Below are positions 32,199-40,901 of a stretch of 64,000 nt of DNA, piece by piece (the stretch's first letter is position 1; every line of letters starts with the position of its first letter). Under the pieces are notes generated by a model. It was not told the DNA's origin. It saw only the letters and a list, made by a program, of their open reading frames with translations, and ran no database searches. The DNA comes from Terrimonas_A sp051954695 (GTDB lineage: Bacteria > Bacteroidota > Bacteroidia > Chitinophagales > Chitinophagaceae): positions 1-64,000 of the forward strand of contig JBQCHL010000022.1 of NCBI GenBank assembly GCA_051954695.1, in the 5' to 3' direction. Position numbers and translations under genes: made by a program.

Positions 32199-32627
32199 CT
32201 AATTCCTATCTATTCTGAGCCTGCGGGTACTCGAATTGACCACATTTATATAAATATGTGCAGTATTGTCAGGAAAAATACCAGGCGCCCTTTCAGGCCA
32301 TTCCACCAGGGAGATATGATCACTGTACAGGCAATCTTCTACGCCTGCCCTGATAGCCTCCTCTTCATCCTGAAGCCGGTATAGGTCGATATGAAAAATC
32401 TTTCCGGCTTCGCTGGTGCCTTCTTTAAATCCATATTCATTAATGATGGCAAAAGTGGGACTGCCCATCACTTCCTTTACACCTTTTGCTTCACACAAAG
32501 CATGAATAAGCGTGGTTTTGCCGGCACCCATTTCTCCATGAAAGGCGAATACCCTGACCCCCTCATTTAATTTCCAAAACCGGGTTGCAATTTCTGCAAT
32601 GGTTTCCAATGAATAAATCAGCTCCAT
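32199..32627 (-). CDS. tsaE: tRNA t6A synthesis ATPase TsaE
   Basis: 142-residue cytoplasmic ATPase that works with TsaD and TsaB to make the t6A37 modification of ANN-decoding tRNAs. The Walker A motif is GEMGAGKTTLIHAL; the family block GSPTFAIINEY and the FHIDLYRL and VEWPERA motifs follow. I start at ATG 32627 (MELIYSLETIAEIA), which gives the usual family length; the frame extending to 32714 overlaps the promoter. The -7 box TACATTTG ends four bases before the ATG. Confidence 0.93.
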   Translation of the reverse strand: MELIYSLETIAEIATRFWKLNEGVRVFAFHGEMGAGKTTLIHALCEAKGVKEVMGSPTFAIINEYGFKEGTSEAGKIFHIDLYRLQDEEEAIRAGVEDCLYSDHISLVEWPERAPGIFPDNTAHIYINVVNSSTRRLRIDRN

Positions 32628-32631
32628 ACCG

Positions 32632-32639
32632 CAAATGTA
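32632..32639 (-). promoter_or_regulatory. tsaE promoter, -7 box TACATTTG
   Basis: Perfect TAnnTTTG on the minus strand ending four bases before the tsaE ATG, predicting a leaderless mRNA. Confidence 0.5.
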
Positions 32640-32694
32640 AACGAATAGCAACCTCGTTGCCAATATATTGCTCCCATCCTTCCTCGTCGCATGG

Positions 32695-32702
32695 TAAATT
32701 TG
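32695..32702 (+). promoter_or_regulatory. copA promoter, -7 box TAAATTTG
   Basis: Perfect TAnnTTTG, 43 bases before the copA ATG. A TTG at 32668-32670 lies 24 bases upstream, slightly long for the -33 box. No clear CopY- or CueR-type operator is evident. Confidence 0.45.
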
Positions 32703-32745
32703 CAACAAGCACAAGCCGCTTTTGTTATAAGCTCAAGGATTTATC

Positions 32746-34890
32746 ATGGAAAAGATTCAATGGAAAGTAGACGGAATGGATTGCTCCAATTGCGCCCTTA
32801 CCATCCGGAAATACCTGGAAAAGGAAGGAATGAAAGAAGTGCGCGTAAATTTTGCCACAGGAGACGTAAGTTTTAATCTTCACAACGATCATGCAACTGC
32901 CGATCTGGCCAAAGGCATCCACGATCTCGGTTATAAAGTAACCGGCAATGGCCATGCTGCGCATAAAGGACATGGCCATGATCATGATGAAGAATCTCAC
33001 GGCTTTTTTTCCACTCATCTTCAGCGGTTCTGGTTCTGCCTGCCTTTTACAGCCGTTTTATGGCTTCACATGATCCCCGGGTTGCATCTTCACTGGCTGA
33101 TGAACCCCTGGGTTCAACTGGGGCTTACCCTCCCTGTGTTTATTGCAGGTATGCTTTTCTTTGGTAAAAGCGCCTGGAAAAGTTTACGCAATGGCATTCC
33201 CAATATGAATGTGCTGGTGGCGATGGGCGCTGCTGCTTCTTTTGTATATAGCTTATATGGTACGCTGATCGGGCAGGCGCAGGATTATATGTTCTATGAA
33301 ACAACTGCGACCATCATTACGCTGGTCTTTCTTGGCAATTACCTGGAAGAAGCCTCCTTGCAATCAACCCAACGTGCATTGAAGAAACTGGCGGTTAATC
33401 AGAAAGTCATGGCCAATATGCTTACTTATGATGATCAGCACCAGGAACATATCTTCCCGATAGAAAGCGATCAATTGCATTCCGGTGATCTTATCCTGAT
33501 CAGAACAGGTGAACAGGTGCCCGCTGATTGTAAAATACTCTGGGGTGAAGCCGATGTGAATGAAGCCATCATTACCGGCGAAAGCATACCGCTCCATAAA
33601 AAAAGCAAAGACCAGTTGATCGGCGGCAGCATACTCGAAAACGGGACAGTGAAAGCACAGGTGACAGCCGCCGGTAAAGACACTGTGCTAGCAGGTATCA
33701 TCAACCTGGTAAAAGAAGCACAGGGAGAAAAACCACCAGTGCAACAGCTCGCAGATAAGATCAGTGCCATTTTTGTCCCGGTTGTGTTGGGTATTGCAGC
33801 AGTCACCCTTATTGTGAACTGGGTCATCCTCGGTGAGTTCACCCCTTCCCTGATGCGAAGCATTGCCGTGCTTGTGATCGCCTGCCCCTGTGCAATGGGA
33901 CTGGCTACTCCTGCTGCTATTGCCGTAGGTGTTGGAAGAGGCGCACGGAATGGTATCCTGTTCCGCAATGCTACCAGCCTCGAATTGTTCAAAAACATTC
34001 AACAGGTAGTATTTGATAAAACAGGTACGCTTACAACCGGTAAGTTCATGGTAAGCGAATGGAAACTGACCAGTGAATCCATCACAACAGAAGAATTCAA
34101 ACGCATTGTTTTTTCACTCGAAAAATATTCCAACCACCCTATTGCGAAAAGCATCAGCGCTGAATGGAAAATGAAAGATGAGATACGCTGGAAAAAAATA
34201 GAAGAGATCAAGGGACTGGGTATGCAGGCTGAAGATAAAGAAGGTAATACGTATAAAGCAGCTTCGTTTGCGGTGGCCAAAACTCATACTAATGACGATA
34301 CTCATAATATCTACATTCTGAAAAATGAGCAATTGATTGGCTGGATAGATGTGAAAGATGAAATACGCCCTGAAGCAAAACCTGTAATCAGTTACCTCCA
34401 TGCGAAAGGTATTAAGACCATCCTGCTAAGCGGCGACCGCCAGGCCAAAGCCGATCAGCTTGCAAAAGAATTGGGCATTGAAGAAGTGATTGCAGAGCAA
34501 ACACCAGAACAAAAGCTGCAGATCATTGCAGCAAAAAGTGCAACTGCTCCAACAGCGATGGTAGGTGATGGCATTAATGATGCACCTGCATTAGCTAAAG
34601 CCACAGTGGGTATTTCCATGAGTGATGCTTCACAAATGGCAATGCAGACTGCACAAGTGGTGCTGATGAATCATGGATTGAAAAAGTTACCAATGGCATT
34701 GGGGTTGGGTAAACATACTTATACTACCATTAAACAAAATCTTTTCTGGGCTTTTGCTTATAATATAATAGCTATTCCTGTTGCAGCGCTGGGTTTGCTG
34801 AAGCCAGGATTTGCAGCGTTGGTAATGGGATTGAGTGATGTGGTGCTGGCTATTAACTCAGGCAGACTTTATATTAAGAAAGTGGAGTAG
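32746..34890 (+). CDS. copA: Copper-translocating P1B-type ATPase
   Basis: 714-residue membrane pump that exports Cu+. One N-terminal metal domain with GMDCSNC (C13, C16), then a His-rich linker near 65-85 (HAAHKGHGHDHDEESHG), membrane helices, the ion-path CPC at 380-382, the phosphorylated D424 in DKTGT, and GDGINDAPAL near 606. The TGES motif appears as ITGESIPL. The CPC and single metal domain fit the Cu+-type; silver or, given the His-rich linker, other soft metals are possible. Its stop codon TAG is the first base triplet of a perfect palindrome. Confidence 0.93.
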   Translation: MEKIQWKVDGMDCSNCALTIRKYLEKEGMKEVRVNFATGDVSFNLHNDHATADLAKGIHDLGYKVTGNGHAAHKGHGHDHDEESHGFFSTHLQRFWFCLPFTAVLWLHMIPGLHLHWLMNPWVQLGLTLPVFIAGMLFFGKSAWKSLRNGIPNMNVLVAMGAAASFVYSLYGTLIGQAQDYMFYETTATIITLVFLGNYLEEASLQSTQRALKKLAVNQKVMANMLTYDDQHQEHIFPIESDQLHSGDLILIRTGEQVPADCKILWGEADVNEAIITGESIPLHKKSKDQLIGGSILENGTVKAQVTAAGKDTVLAGIINLVKEAQGEKPPVQQLADKISAIFVPVVLGIAAVTLIVNWVILGEFTPSLMRSIAVLVIACPCAMGLATPAAIAVGVGRGARNGILFRNATSLELFKNIQQVVFDKTGTLTTGKFMVSEWKLTSESITTEEFKRIVFSLEKYSNHPIAKSISAEWKMKDEIRWKKIEEIKGLGMQAEDKEGNTYKAASFAVAKTHTNDDTHNIYILKNEQLIGWIDVKDEIRPEAKPVISYLHAKGIKTILLSGDRQAKADQLAKELGIEEVIAEQTPEQKLQIIAAKSATAPTAMVGDGINDAPALAKATVGISMSDASQMAMQTAQVVLMNHGLKKLPMALGLGKHTYTTIKQNLFWAFAYNIIAIPVAALGLLKPGFAALVMGLSDVVLAINSGRLYIKKVE

Positions 34891-34929
34891 TATCGCAAAG
34901 GCCGCAACGTTGCGGCCTTTGCGATACTA
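34888..34929. repeat. Perfect 42-bp palindrome (family A)
   Basis: Each half reads TAGTATCGCAAAGGCCGCAA plus C, followed by its exact complement; it has no unpaired loop. It begins with the copA stop codon and ends 34 bases before recQ. The GTATCGC ends are shared with 38888-38956 and with the element at the window's left edge. Confidence 0.95.
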
Positions 34930-34963
34930 AAACTAAATCCAAAACAACTACCTTCCGCTTCTC

Positions 34964-36865
34964 ATGGCCCTTTCTCAAATCTTAAAACAATACTGGGGTT
35001 ATAGCCAGTTCCGCCCTTTGCAGGAAGACATCATCCAATCTGTACTGGACGGAAAAGACACGCTTGCGCTTATGCCCACCGGCGGCGGCAAATCCCTTTG
35101 CTACCAGGTGCCGGCCATGGCCATGGAAGGGACATGCCTGGTCATTTCTCCTCTCATCGCATTGATGAAAGACCAGGTAGAAGGTTTAAGAAAAAAAGGC
35201 ATCACTGCTTTTGCCATTTACTCCGGCATGAAGCGTAAAGAAGTGATCAACATTTTGCAACTGGTGACCGAAAGCAATTGCAAATTCCTATATGTTTCAC
35301 CTGAACGGCTGGAAACTTCTTTATTCAAAGAGTACCTGCCGGGAATGCATATTAACCTGGTAGCTGTTGATGAAGCACACTGTATTTCCCAATGGGGATA
35401 CGATTTCCGTCCTCCTTATTTGCGCATTGCTGCATTAAGAGAAGAGCTGAGCGATATTCCTGTTCTCGCACTTACTGCATCTGCCACGCCTGAAGTGCAG
35501 CAGGATATTATGGATAAGCTCCATTTCCAACAGCAGCAGGTTTTCCGGCAATCATTTGAGCGGTCTAACCTGTCTTACAGTGTTTTTAATGTGGATTCAA
35601 AGATCAATAAGATCAGCGAGATACTTGGCAGGATACCGGGAACAGGCATTATTTACTGCAAAAGCAGGAAACGCACCAAAGAGATCAGCGAATTGCTGCA
35701 ATTGCAAGGAATCTCAAGTGACTACTACCATGCCGGCCTTACACAGGAAGAACGGAACAGAAAACAGGAAGCCTGGATAAAGAATGAAATAAGAGTGATC
35801 GTTTGCACCAATGCATTTGGCATGGGGATCGACAAACCGGATGTGCGTACAGTGATCCATGCTGATACTCCTGATTGCCTGGAAAATTACTACCAGGAAG
35901 CAGGAAGGGCTGGCCGCGATGGGAAGCATTCCTTTGCAGTGTTGTTGTATGCAGATAAAGACCTGGAAGAACTGAATGGTCTGTCTGCACAGCGTTTTCC
36001 TGAATTGGAAAAGATCCGGCAGGTGTACCTGGCTATTGCCAATTACCTGCAACTGGAAGCAGGAACAGGCGAAGGCTCTTCTTTCGATTTTGATATGGCC
36101 GATTTTGGTAAAAAATTCGGGCTGGACAATTTCACCACTTTATATTCCCTCAAAACTTTGGAGCAGGAAGGATGGCTGACATTGAATGAACAGGTATTCC
36201 TTCCTTCTACCATTCAGTTTACTGTAACAAAAGAATATCTCTACCGTTTTGAACAGGAGCGACCAGCACTGGACCCATTGATTAAAACATTGCTACGGTC
36301 TTATGAAGGTATTTTCGACTATCCATGTTTCATTTCTGAATTATTGCTGGCGCAATTGATGCGAAAAGACCTGGAAGAAGTAAAGCAGCAGCTCCAGGAA
36401 TTGCATTCTGCAGGTATTATTGATTATTCTCCCCGTAAAGATTCACCCCAGCTATATTTTCAGCGCAACAGGGTTAGGAGCGAACAACTTAGTATCAATA
36501 TCAATGCCTACCAGCAACGAAAAGCCATTTTTGAAAAAAGAGTGGCTACGATGATCTCTTATGTAAAAGAAGAAGCAGACTGCCGCGGCCGGATGATCGG
36601 GGTTTATTTTGGTGATAATAATATCAGGACCTGCGGGATCTGTGACAATTGCCTGAAACAAAAAAAGCTCAGTCTAAGCAAAGAAGAGTTCACAGCTATT
36701 CATGATCGCATCAGGCATATCATGCAGGATGATGCGCTAGAGGTAAAAGAGCTTTTCAATCAACTGCAGGATATAAAAAAAGAAAAAGCCTGGAAGGTGA
36801 TTGAATTCCTCCAGGCTGAAAATAAATTATGGATTGAAAAAGATGGACGTGTCCGTTTAAAATAA
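34964..36865 (+). CDS. recQ: ATP-dependent DNA helicase RecQ
   Basis: 633 residues. 3'-5' helicase of the RecQ family for recombination and fork repair. Motifs: FRPLQEDIIQSVLDGKDTLALMPTGGGKSLCYQVP (motifs 0 and I), AVDEAHCISQWGYDFRPPY (motif II with the aromatic-rich loop), LTASATPEVQ (III), VCTNAFGMGIDKPDVRTVIH, and YYQEAGRAGRDG (VI). The zinc site sits in the C-terminal domain (CRGRMIGVYFG, CGICDNC). There is no HRDC domain, so it is the shorter Bacteroidota type. It runs convergent with the HerA-like gene, overlapping its end by nine bases. Confidence 0.95.
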   Translation: MALSQILKQYWGYSQFRPLQEDIIQSVLDGKDTLALMPTGGGKSLCYQVPAMAMEGTCLVISPLIALMKDQVEGLRKKGITAFAIYSGMKRKEVINILQLVTESNCKFLYVSPERLETSLFKEYLPGMHINLVAVDEAHCISQWGYDFRPPYLRIAALREELSDIPVLALTASATPEVQQDIMDKLHFQQQQVFRQSFERSNLSYSVFNVDSKINKISEILGRIPGTGIIYCKSRKRTKEISELLQLQGISSDYYHAGLTQEERNRKQEAWIKNEIRVIVCTNAFGMGIDKPDVRTVIHADTPDCLENYYQEAGRAGRDGKHSFAVLLYADKDLEELNGLSAQRFPELEKIRQVYLAIANYLQLEAGTGEGSSFDFDMADFGKKFGLDNFTTLYSLKTLEQEGWLTLNEQVFLPSTIQFTVTKEYLYRFEQERPALDPLIKTLLRSYEGIFDYPCFISELLLAQLMRKDLEEVKQQLQELHSAGIIDYSPRKDSPQLYFQRNRVRSEQLSININAYQQRKAIFEKRVATMISYVKEEADCRGRMIGVYFGDNNIRTCGICDNCLKQKKLSLSKEEFTAIHDRIRHIMQDDALEVKELFNQLQDIKKEKAWKVIEFLQAENKLWIEKDGRVRLK

Positions 36866-38410
36866 ACTTTTCCTACGGCTTCTTCCTCCAAGCCCTAATG
36901 CACCAAGCAAGCTGCGTACGATCGTATTCCCTGCAGTCCTGGTCATGCTTCTTACAGTAGGATCATCAAAAAAGCCTTTTTCCTTTGCAGCAGGTCTTTT
37001 CTTTTCCTCTTTTTCCTGGTCGGCCTGCTTTTTATCTTCATCTGCTTTTGCAGCAGCTTCATTCAATTTGTCGGTAAGTATTTCATACGCACTCTGGCTA
37101 TCTATTACCTGGTTGTATTTAGCTGCAATCTTTGATTTGCTTACAATAGCGTCAATCTCCACCTCAGATAAGATATCCATCCGGCTGCGGGGCGAGCAAA
37201 GCATGCAATGCACCAATGGCGTAGGGATGCCTTTTTCATTCAGAATGGTCACCAGTGCTTCACCGATACCCAGTTGCGTGATCAGGTCTTCTGTTTTATA
37301 AAATGTTGTTTCAGGATAGTTATCTGCTGTTTGCTTGATCACTTTGCGATCGGCTGCTGTGAATGCACGAAGGGCATGCTGCACTTTCAATCCCAATTGT
37401 GCAAGCACTGATGCCGGCACATCCATCGGGTTTTGCGTACAGAAATAAATACCTATCCCTTTGGAGCGGATCAGTTTGATGATCGTTTCGATCTGCTGCA
37501 ATAAGGCCTCACTGGCTTCCTGGAAAATAAGATGTGCTTCATCAATAAACAGTACCAGTTTTGGTTTGTCGAGATCTCCTTCTTCAGGCGAAGTCGCATA
37601 CAGTTCAGCCAGCAATTGCAGCATGAAAGTAGAGAATAGTTTGGGCCTGTCCTGCAGGTCTGTTACCCTTACAATGGAGATCATGCCTCTGCCATCATCG
37701 CTGATACGCATGAGATCATCCACTTCAAAGCTTTTTTCTCCAAAGAAAAGATCAGCGCCCTGCTGTTGCAATTCAATTACTTTACGGAGGATGGTGCCTG
37801 TGGAAGTAGTAGATATTTTGCCATAAGTTTTTTCCAGCTCGGCCTTTCCTTCATTGCTTACATACTGAAGCACTTTGGTAAAATCTTTCAGATCGAGCAG
37901 GGGAAGCTTTGTATCATCACAATACTTAAAGATCATGGCAACAAACCCGCCTTGTGTATCATTCAGGCCGAGTATCTTGGATAAAAGAACCGGGCCGAAT
38001 TCACTTACTGTTGCACGCAGCCTTACACCTTTCTGTTGACTGAGGGTTAAAAGATCGACAGGAAAAGCTGAAGGTTTATATTCCATATTCAGCTTCTGAT
38101 AGCGTTCTTTTATTTTATCATTCACAGAACCTTCAGCAGCGATGCCGCTGAGATCGCCTTTTATATCCATCAGCAACACGGGCACGCTTGCATCGCTCAG
38201 GCATTCACTCAGCACCTGGAGGGTTTTGGTTTTACCTGTACCGGTTGCTCCGGCAATAAGTCCGTGACGGTTGAGGGTCCTGAAAGGAATGGAAACATCG
38301 GCACCGGGCACTACTTCACCATTGAGCATGCCTACACCGATCTTAAAGCTTTCGCCTTTGAAAGTGTAGCCTGATTTTACTGCATCGAGAAACGGATTTG
38401 TATCAGCCAT
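36857..38410 (-). CDS. HerA-like ATPase (DUF853 family)
   Basis: 517 residues. Walker A GATGTGKTKTLQVL near 53-66, Walker B VLFIDEAHLIF near 283-293, and the family motifs LLMDIKGDLSGIA and YFCTQNPMDVPASVLAQLG fit the DUF853 (YjgR) class of HerA/FtsK-like ATPases. The last 60 residues are charged (KQADQEKEEKKRPAAKEK) and end in GLGGRSRRKSLF. Their role is not established; DNA-translocation or resistance functions have been suggested for relatives, and this one has no nuclease partner here. Its stop overlaps recQ by nine bases. Confidence 0.88.
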   Translation of the reverse strand: MADTNPFLDAVKSGYTFKGESFKIGVGMLNGEVVPGADVSIPFRTLNRHGLIAGATGTGKTKTLQVLSECLSDASVPVLLMDIKGDLSGIAAEGSVNDKIKERYQKLNMEYKPSAFPVDLLTLSQQKGVRLRATVSEFGPVLLSKILGLNDTQGGFVAMIFKYCDDTKLPLLDLKDFTKVLQYVSNEGKAELEKTYGKISTTSTGTILRKVIELQQQGADLFFGEKSFEVDDLMRISDDGRGMISIVRVTDLQDRPKLFSTFMLQLLAELYATSPEEGDLDKPKLVLFIDEAHLIFQEASEALLQQIETIIKLIRSKGIGIYFCTQNPMDVPASVLAQLGLKVQHALRAFTAADRKVIKQTADNYPETTFYKTEDLITQLGIGEALVTILNEKGIPTPLVHCMLCSPRSRMDILSEVEIDAIVSKSKIAAKYNQVIDSQSAYEILTDKLNEAAAKADEDKKQADQEKEEKKRPAAKEKGFFDDPTVRSMTRTAGNTIVRSLLGALGLGGRSRRKSLF

Positions 38411-38450
38411 AGAAAGAATTTAAAGGAAAGTTACAAGGATTTGGGGAAGT

Positions 38451-38828
38451 TTATAAATCCTCTTCCCTTTCCAGCATCAGCACAGCTCCTTGTGGTACGA
38501 TATAGTATTTTTCATTCTCGTACATCACTTCGGTTGCCCCGCTGAGCAGGAATATGGCCAGGTCGCCTTCTTTGGCCTGAAGGGGAACATACTTCACTTT
38601 CTCTTCATCACTTTTCCAGGGTTCTTCCTCTACAGGCATGGGAATGGCATACCCGGGACCGGTTTTGATCACATATCCCTGTTGCACTTTTTCCTTTTCC
38701 TGAACGCCGGGCGGCAGGTAAAGCCCGCTGGGCGTTTGTTCATTCGCTTTGGCAAGTTTGATCAGCAGCCTGTCGCCGATCACGATCAGTTTTTTCAGCC
38801 GGTTGTCCGGCGTAATATGCATGGCCAT
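38451..38828 (-). CDS. GroES-like co-chaperonin paralogue without GroEL
   Basis: 125 residues with a Cpn10-type beta-barrel: KKLIVIGDRLLIKL, SGLYLPPGVQEKEKVQQGYVIKTGPG at the GroES core, then a charged insertion (PMPVEEEPWKSDEEKVKYVPL) not found in standard GroES, and GDLAIFLLSGATEVMYENEKYYIVPQGAVLMLE at the C-terminal half. It is longer than a 95-residue GroES and lacks a neighbouring groEL. I use ATG 38828; an upstream start at 38849 is also open. It may be a specialised co-chaperonin or a non-chaperonin barrel protein. Confidence 0.82.
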   Translation of the reverse strand: MAMHITPDNRLKKLIVIGDRLLIKLAKANEQTPSGLYLPPGVQEKEKVQQGYVIKTGPGYAIPMPVEEEPWKSDEEKVKYVPLQAKEGDLAIFLLSGATEVMYENEKYYIVPQGAVLMLEREEDL

Positions 38829-38846
38829 GATAACAGAATAAAAAGG

Positions 38847-38854
38847 CAAAATTA
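38847..38854 (-). promoter_or_regulatory. GroES-like gene promoter, -7 box TAATTTTG
   Basis: Perfect TAnnTTTG on the minus strand, 18 bases before the ATG at 38828. No HrcA CIRCE-type operator is seen near it. Confidence 0.4.
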
Positions 38855-38887
38855 AACAATAGACGATAGAAATTGAAGGCCGTTAAG

Positions 38888-38956
38888 GTATCGCAACGAT
38901 TACGCGGAGAACGCAATGTGGCGTACTTTGCGTAATCGTTGCGTCCGTTGCGATAC
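38888..38956. repeat. Palindrome-family A element, between divergent genes
   Basis: Outer arms GTATCGCAACG (38888-38898) and CGTTGCGATAC (38946-38956); inside them AACGATTACGC pairs with GCGTAATCGTT, giving nested, mutually exclusive stems. It lies between the divergent GroES-like gene and the response-regulator gene, upstream of both promoters. Confidence 0.85.
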
Positions 38957-39053
38957 TTCCTGACTAAGGCTTTAACAAAAAAATATTTAATTTCAATGAA
39001 GTTTGGCAAATGATTTACTTTTATTTGTCCTCAAAGAATAAAACCAGCATAAA

Positions 39054-39749
39054 ATGGAACCAAAGAAACCCAAAATCTTGTTGTGCGAAGATGATCCAAA
39101 CCTGGGAAGTGTATTGAAAAATTACCTGGAACTGAATGATTATGACGTTACCCTGGAAAGGGATGGCCGCCTTGGCCTCGCTGCTTTCCAGCGTGAAAAA
39201 TTTGAGCTTTGCCTGTTGGATGTAATGATGCCAAATATGGATGGATTCACCCTGGCTGAAGAGATCAGGGATGTTGATCCCGATATTCCCCTTTTCTTCC
39301 TGAGTGCAAAAACCATGAAAGAAGATATTATCCAGGGATACAAACTCGGCGCCGATGATTATATCACCAAGCCTTTTGACAGTGAAGTTCTATTACTGAA
39401 AATAAAAGCTATCCTGAAAAGGAATGACGAGATCAATAAAGAAACAGAGAACAAAGAATTTGATCTTGCCAGCTATCATTTCAATCCCAAACTGCGCCAG
39501 TTAACACATAAAGGAGTTACACAAACCCTTTCTCCCAAAGAGAATGAATTGCTGAAAATGCTGGCTGAGCATTTAAATGATCTTTTACCGCGCGATCAGG
39601 CCCTGAAAAAGATCTGGGGCAGCGATACCTATTTCAATGGCCGCAGCATGGATGTGTACATTGCTAAACTGAGGAAGTATCTAAAAGATGATCCGAAGAT
39701 CGAGATCGTGAACATTCATGGAAATGGGTTCAGGCTTGTTGTAAGCTAA
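39054..39749 (+). CDS. OmpR-family response regulator
   Basis: 231 residues. The N-terminal receiver domain has the acidic pocket CEDD (D13, D14), the phosphorylated D56 in LLDVMMPNMDGF and the lysine in FLSAKTMKED. The C-terminal winged-helix DNA-binding domain runs from about residue 138 (LRQLTHKGVTQTLSPKENELLKML) to KYLKDDPKIEIVNIHGNGFRLVV. No histidine kinase lies beside it, so it is an orphan. It resembles the Bacteroidota regulators around RprY, but the gene name is not certain. It runs into a long palindrome. Confidence 0.92.
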   Translation: MEPKKPKILLCEDDPNLGSVLKNYLELNDYDVTLERDGRLGLAAFQREKFELCLLDVMMPNMDGFTLAEEIRDVDPDIPLFFLSAKTMKEDIIQGYKLGADDYITKPFDSEVLLLKIKAILKRNDEINKETENKEFDLASYHFNPKLRQLTHKGVTQTLSPKENELLKMLAEHLNDLLPRDQALKKIWGSDTYFNGRSMDVYIAKLRKYLKDDPKIEIVNIHGNGFRLVVS

Positions 39750-39758
39750 GAATAGCAA

Positions 39759-39828
39759 ATACTATTAAAAAGTTTAAGGGTTCAAGGTTTAATGTTAAAC
39801 CTTGAACCCTTAAACTTTTTAATAGTAT
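39759..39828. repeat. Near-perfect 70-bp palindrome (family D)
   Basis: Perfect 34-base arms around a two-base centre; each arm contains AAAAAGTTTAAGGGTTCAAG. It occupies almost all of the gap between the convergent response-regulator and ruvB genes. It could form a hairpin on either transcript and would suit a bidirectional terminator, though no separate T-run is needed given the A/T-rich arm ends. Confidence 0.95.
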
Positions 39829-39834
39829 ACAGCG

Positions 39835-40869
39835 TTAAGGAAAAAGAAGGTTGGAATTATCTCCCCGGTTATATTTTTTCCCAAGGTGTTCGTATGCTTT
39901 ATGGGTCACTTCCCTGCCACGCGGTGTGCGTTGGATAAAACCTTCCTGGATAAGGAATGGCTCATACACTTCTTCGAGTGTGCCGGCTTCTTCCCCTACA
40001 GCAGTGGCAATAGTAGAAATACCTACAGGGCCACCTTTAAATTTATCGATGATGGTGCTCAGGATACGATTGTCCATATCATCCAGCCCATGCTCATCCA
40101 CATTCAGTGCTTTAAGCGCATGCTGCGTAATACCCAGGTCGATCTCGCCGTCATTCAGCACCTGTGCAAAATCTCTTACCCTTCTGAGCAGGCCATTGGC
40201 AATTCTCGGTGTGGCACGGCTCCGGCGGCCAATCTCTGTAACGGCTTCGTCAGAAATTGCAACACCCAATATACCGGCAGAACGTTGAATGATTTTATTC
40301 AATGTAGCAGCACTGTAATACTCAAGTCTTGATTTGATCGCAAAACGCGATAATAAAGGAGCTGTGAGCAGGCCGCTACGTGTGGTTGCACCGATCAGGG
40401 TAAAAGGATTGAGGCTAAGTTGTATGCTGCGGGCATTGGGGCCGGTATCAATCATAATATCTATCCGGTAATCTTCCATGGCAGCATACAGGTATTCTTC
40501 CACTACGGTGCTTAAGCGATGGATCTCATCGATAAACAATACGTCATGCGGTTCAAGATTGGTGAGCAGACCAGCCAGATCGCCAGGTTTCTCAATCACC
40601 GGACCCGATGTTTCCTTGATGTTCACCCCTAATTCGTGCGCCACGATCCTGGAAAGAGTGGTCTTTCCCAAACCGGGAGGGCCATGGAATAAAACATGGT
40701 CTAACGCTTCGCCCCTTATTTTAGCTGCTTTAATGAATATCCTCAGGTTCTCGATCACCCGGGCTTGCCCGGCAAAATCATTCAACTGCGAAGGCCGGAT
40801 ATTGTTTTCAAATTCCTTATCCGCCGCACTGAGCATACCTTTATCTGAATTCAAATTGGGGTTGGCCAT
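39835..40869 (-). CDS. ruvB: Holliday junction helicase subunit RuvB
   Basis: 344 residues. Hexameric AAA+ motor that drives branch migration with RuvA. Walker A is GPPGLGKTTLSRIVAHELG near 65-83, Walker B LFIDEIHRLS, sensor 1 LIGATTRSG and the arginine finger region (LLSRFAIKSRLEYY), followed by the winged-helix domain with RTPRGREVTHKAYEHLG. RuvC is 14 kb away in this window and RuvA is not present. Like some other genes here, its start has a TAnnTTTA box four bases before the ATG (40874-40881). Confidence 0.97.
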   Translation of the reverse strand: MANPNLNSDKGMLSAADKEFENNIRPSQLNDFAGQARVIENLRIFIKAAKIRGEALDHVLFHGPPGLGKTTLSRIVAHELGVNIKETSGPVIEKPGDLAGLLTNLEPHDVLFIDEIHRLSTVVEEYLYAAMEDYRIDIMIDTGPNARSIQLSLNPFTLIGATTRSGLLTAPLLSRFAIKSRLEYYSAATLNKIIQRSAGILGVAISDEAVTEIGRRSRATPRIANGLLRRVRDFAQVLNDGEIDLGITQHALKALNVDEHGLDDMDNRILSTIIDKFKGGPVGISTIATAVGEEAGTLEEVYEPFLIQEGFIQRTPRGREVTHKAYEHLGKKYNRGDNSNLLFP

Positions 40870-40901
40870 GGTGTAAATTTAGGGATAGCCGACGGATAGG
40901 G

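Noticed and set aside
36857..38410. HerA-like ATPase as part of a defence system (HerA-NurA or HerA-SIR2 type)
   Set aside because: It is a DUF853-type HerA relative with no nuclease, SIR2 or DUF4297 partner beside it; neighbours are recQ and a GroES-like gene.
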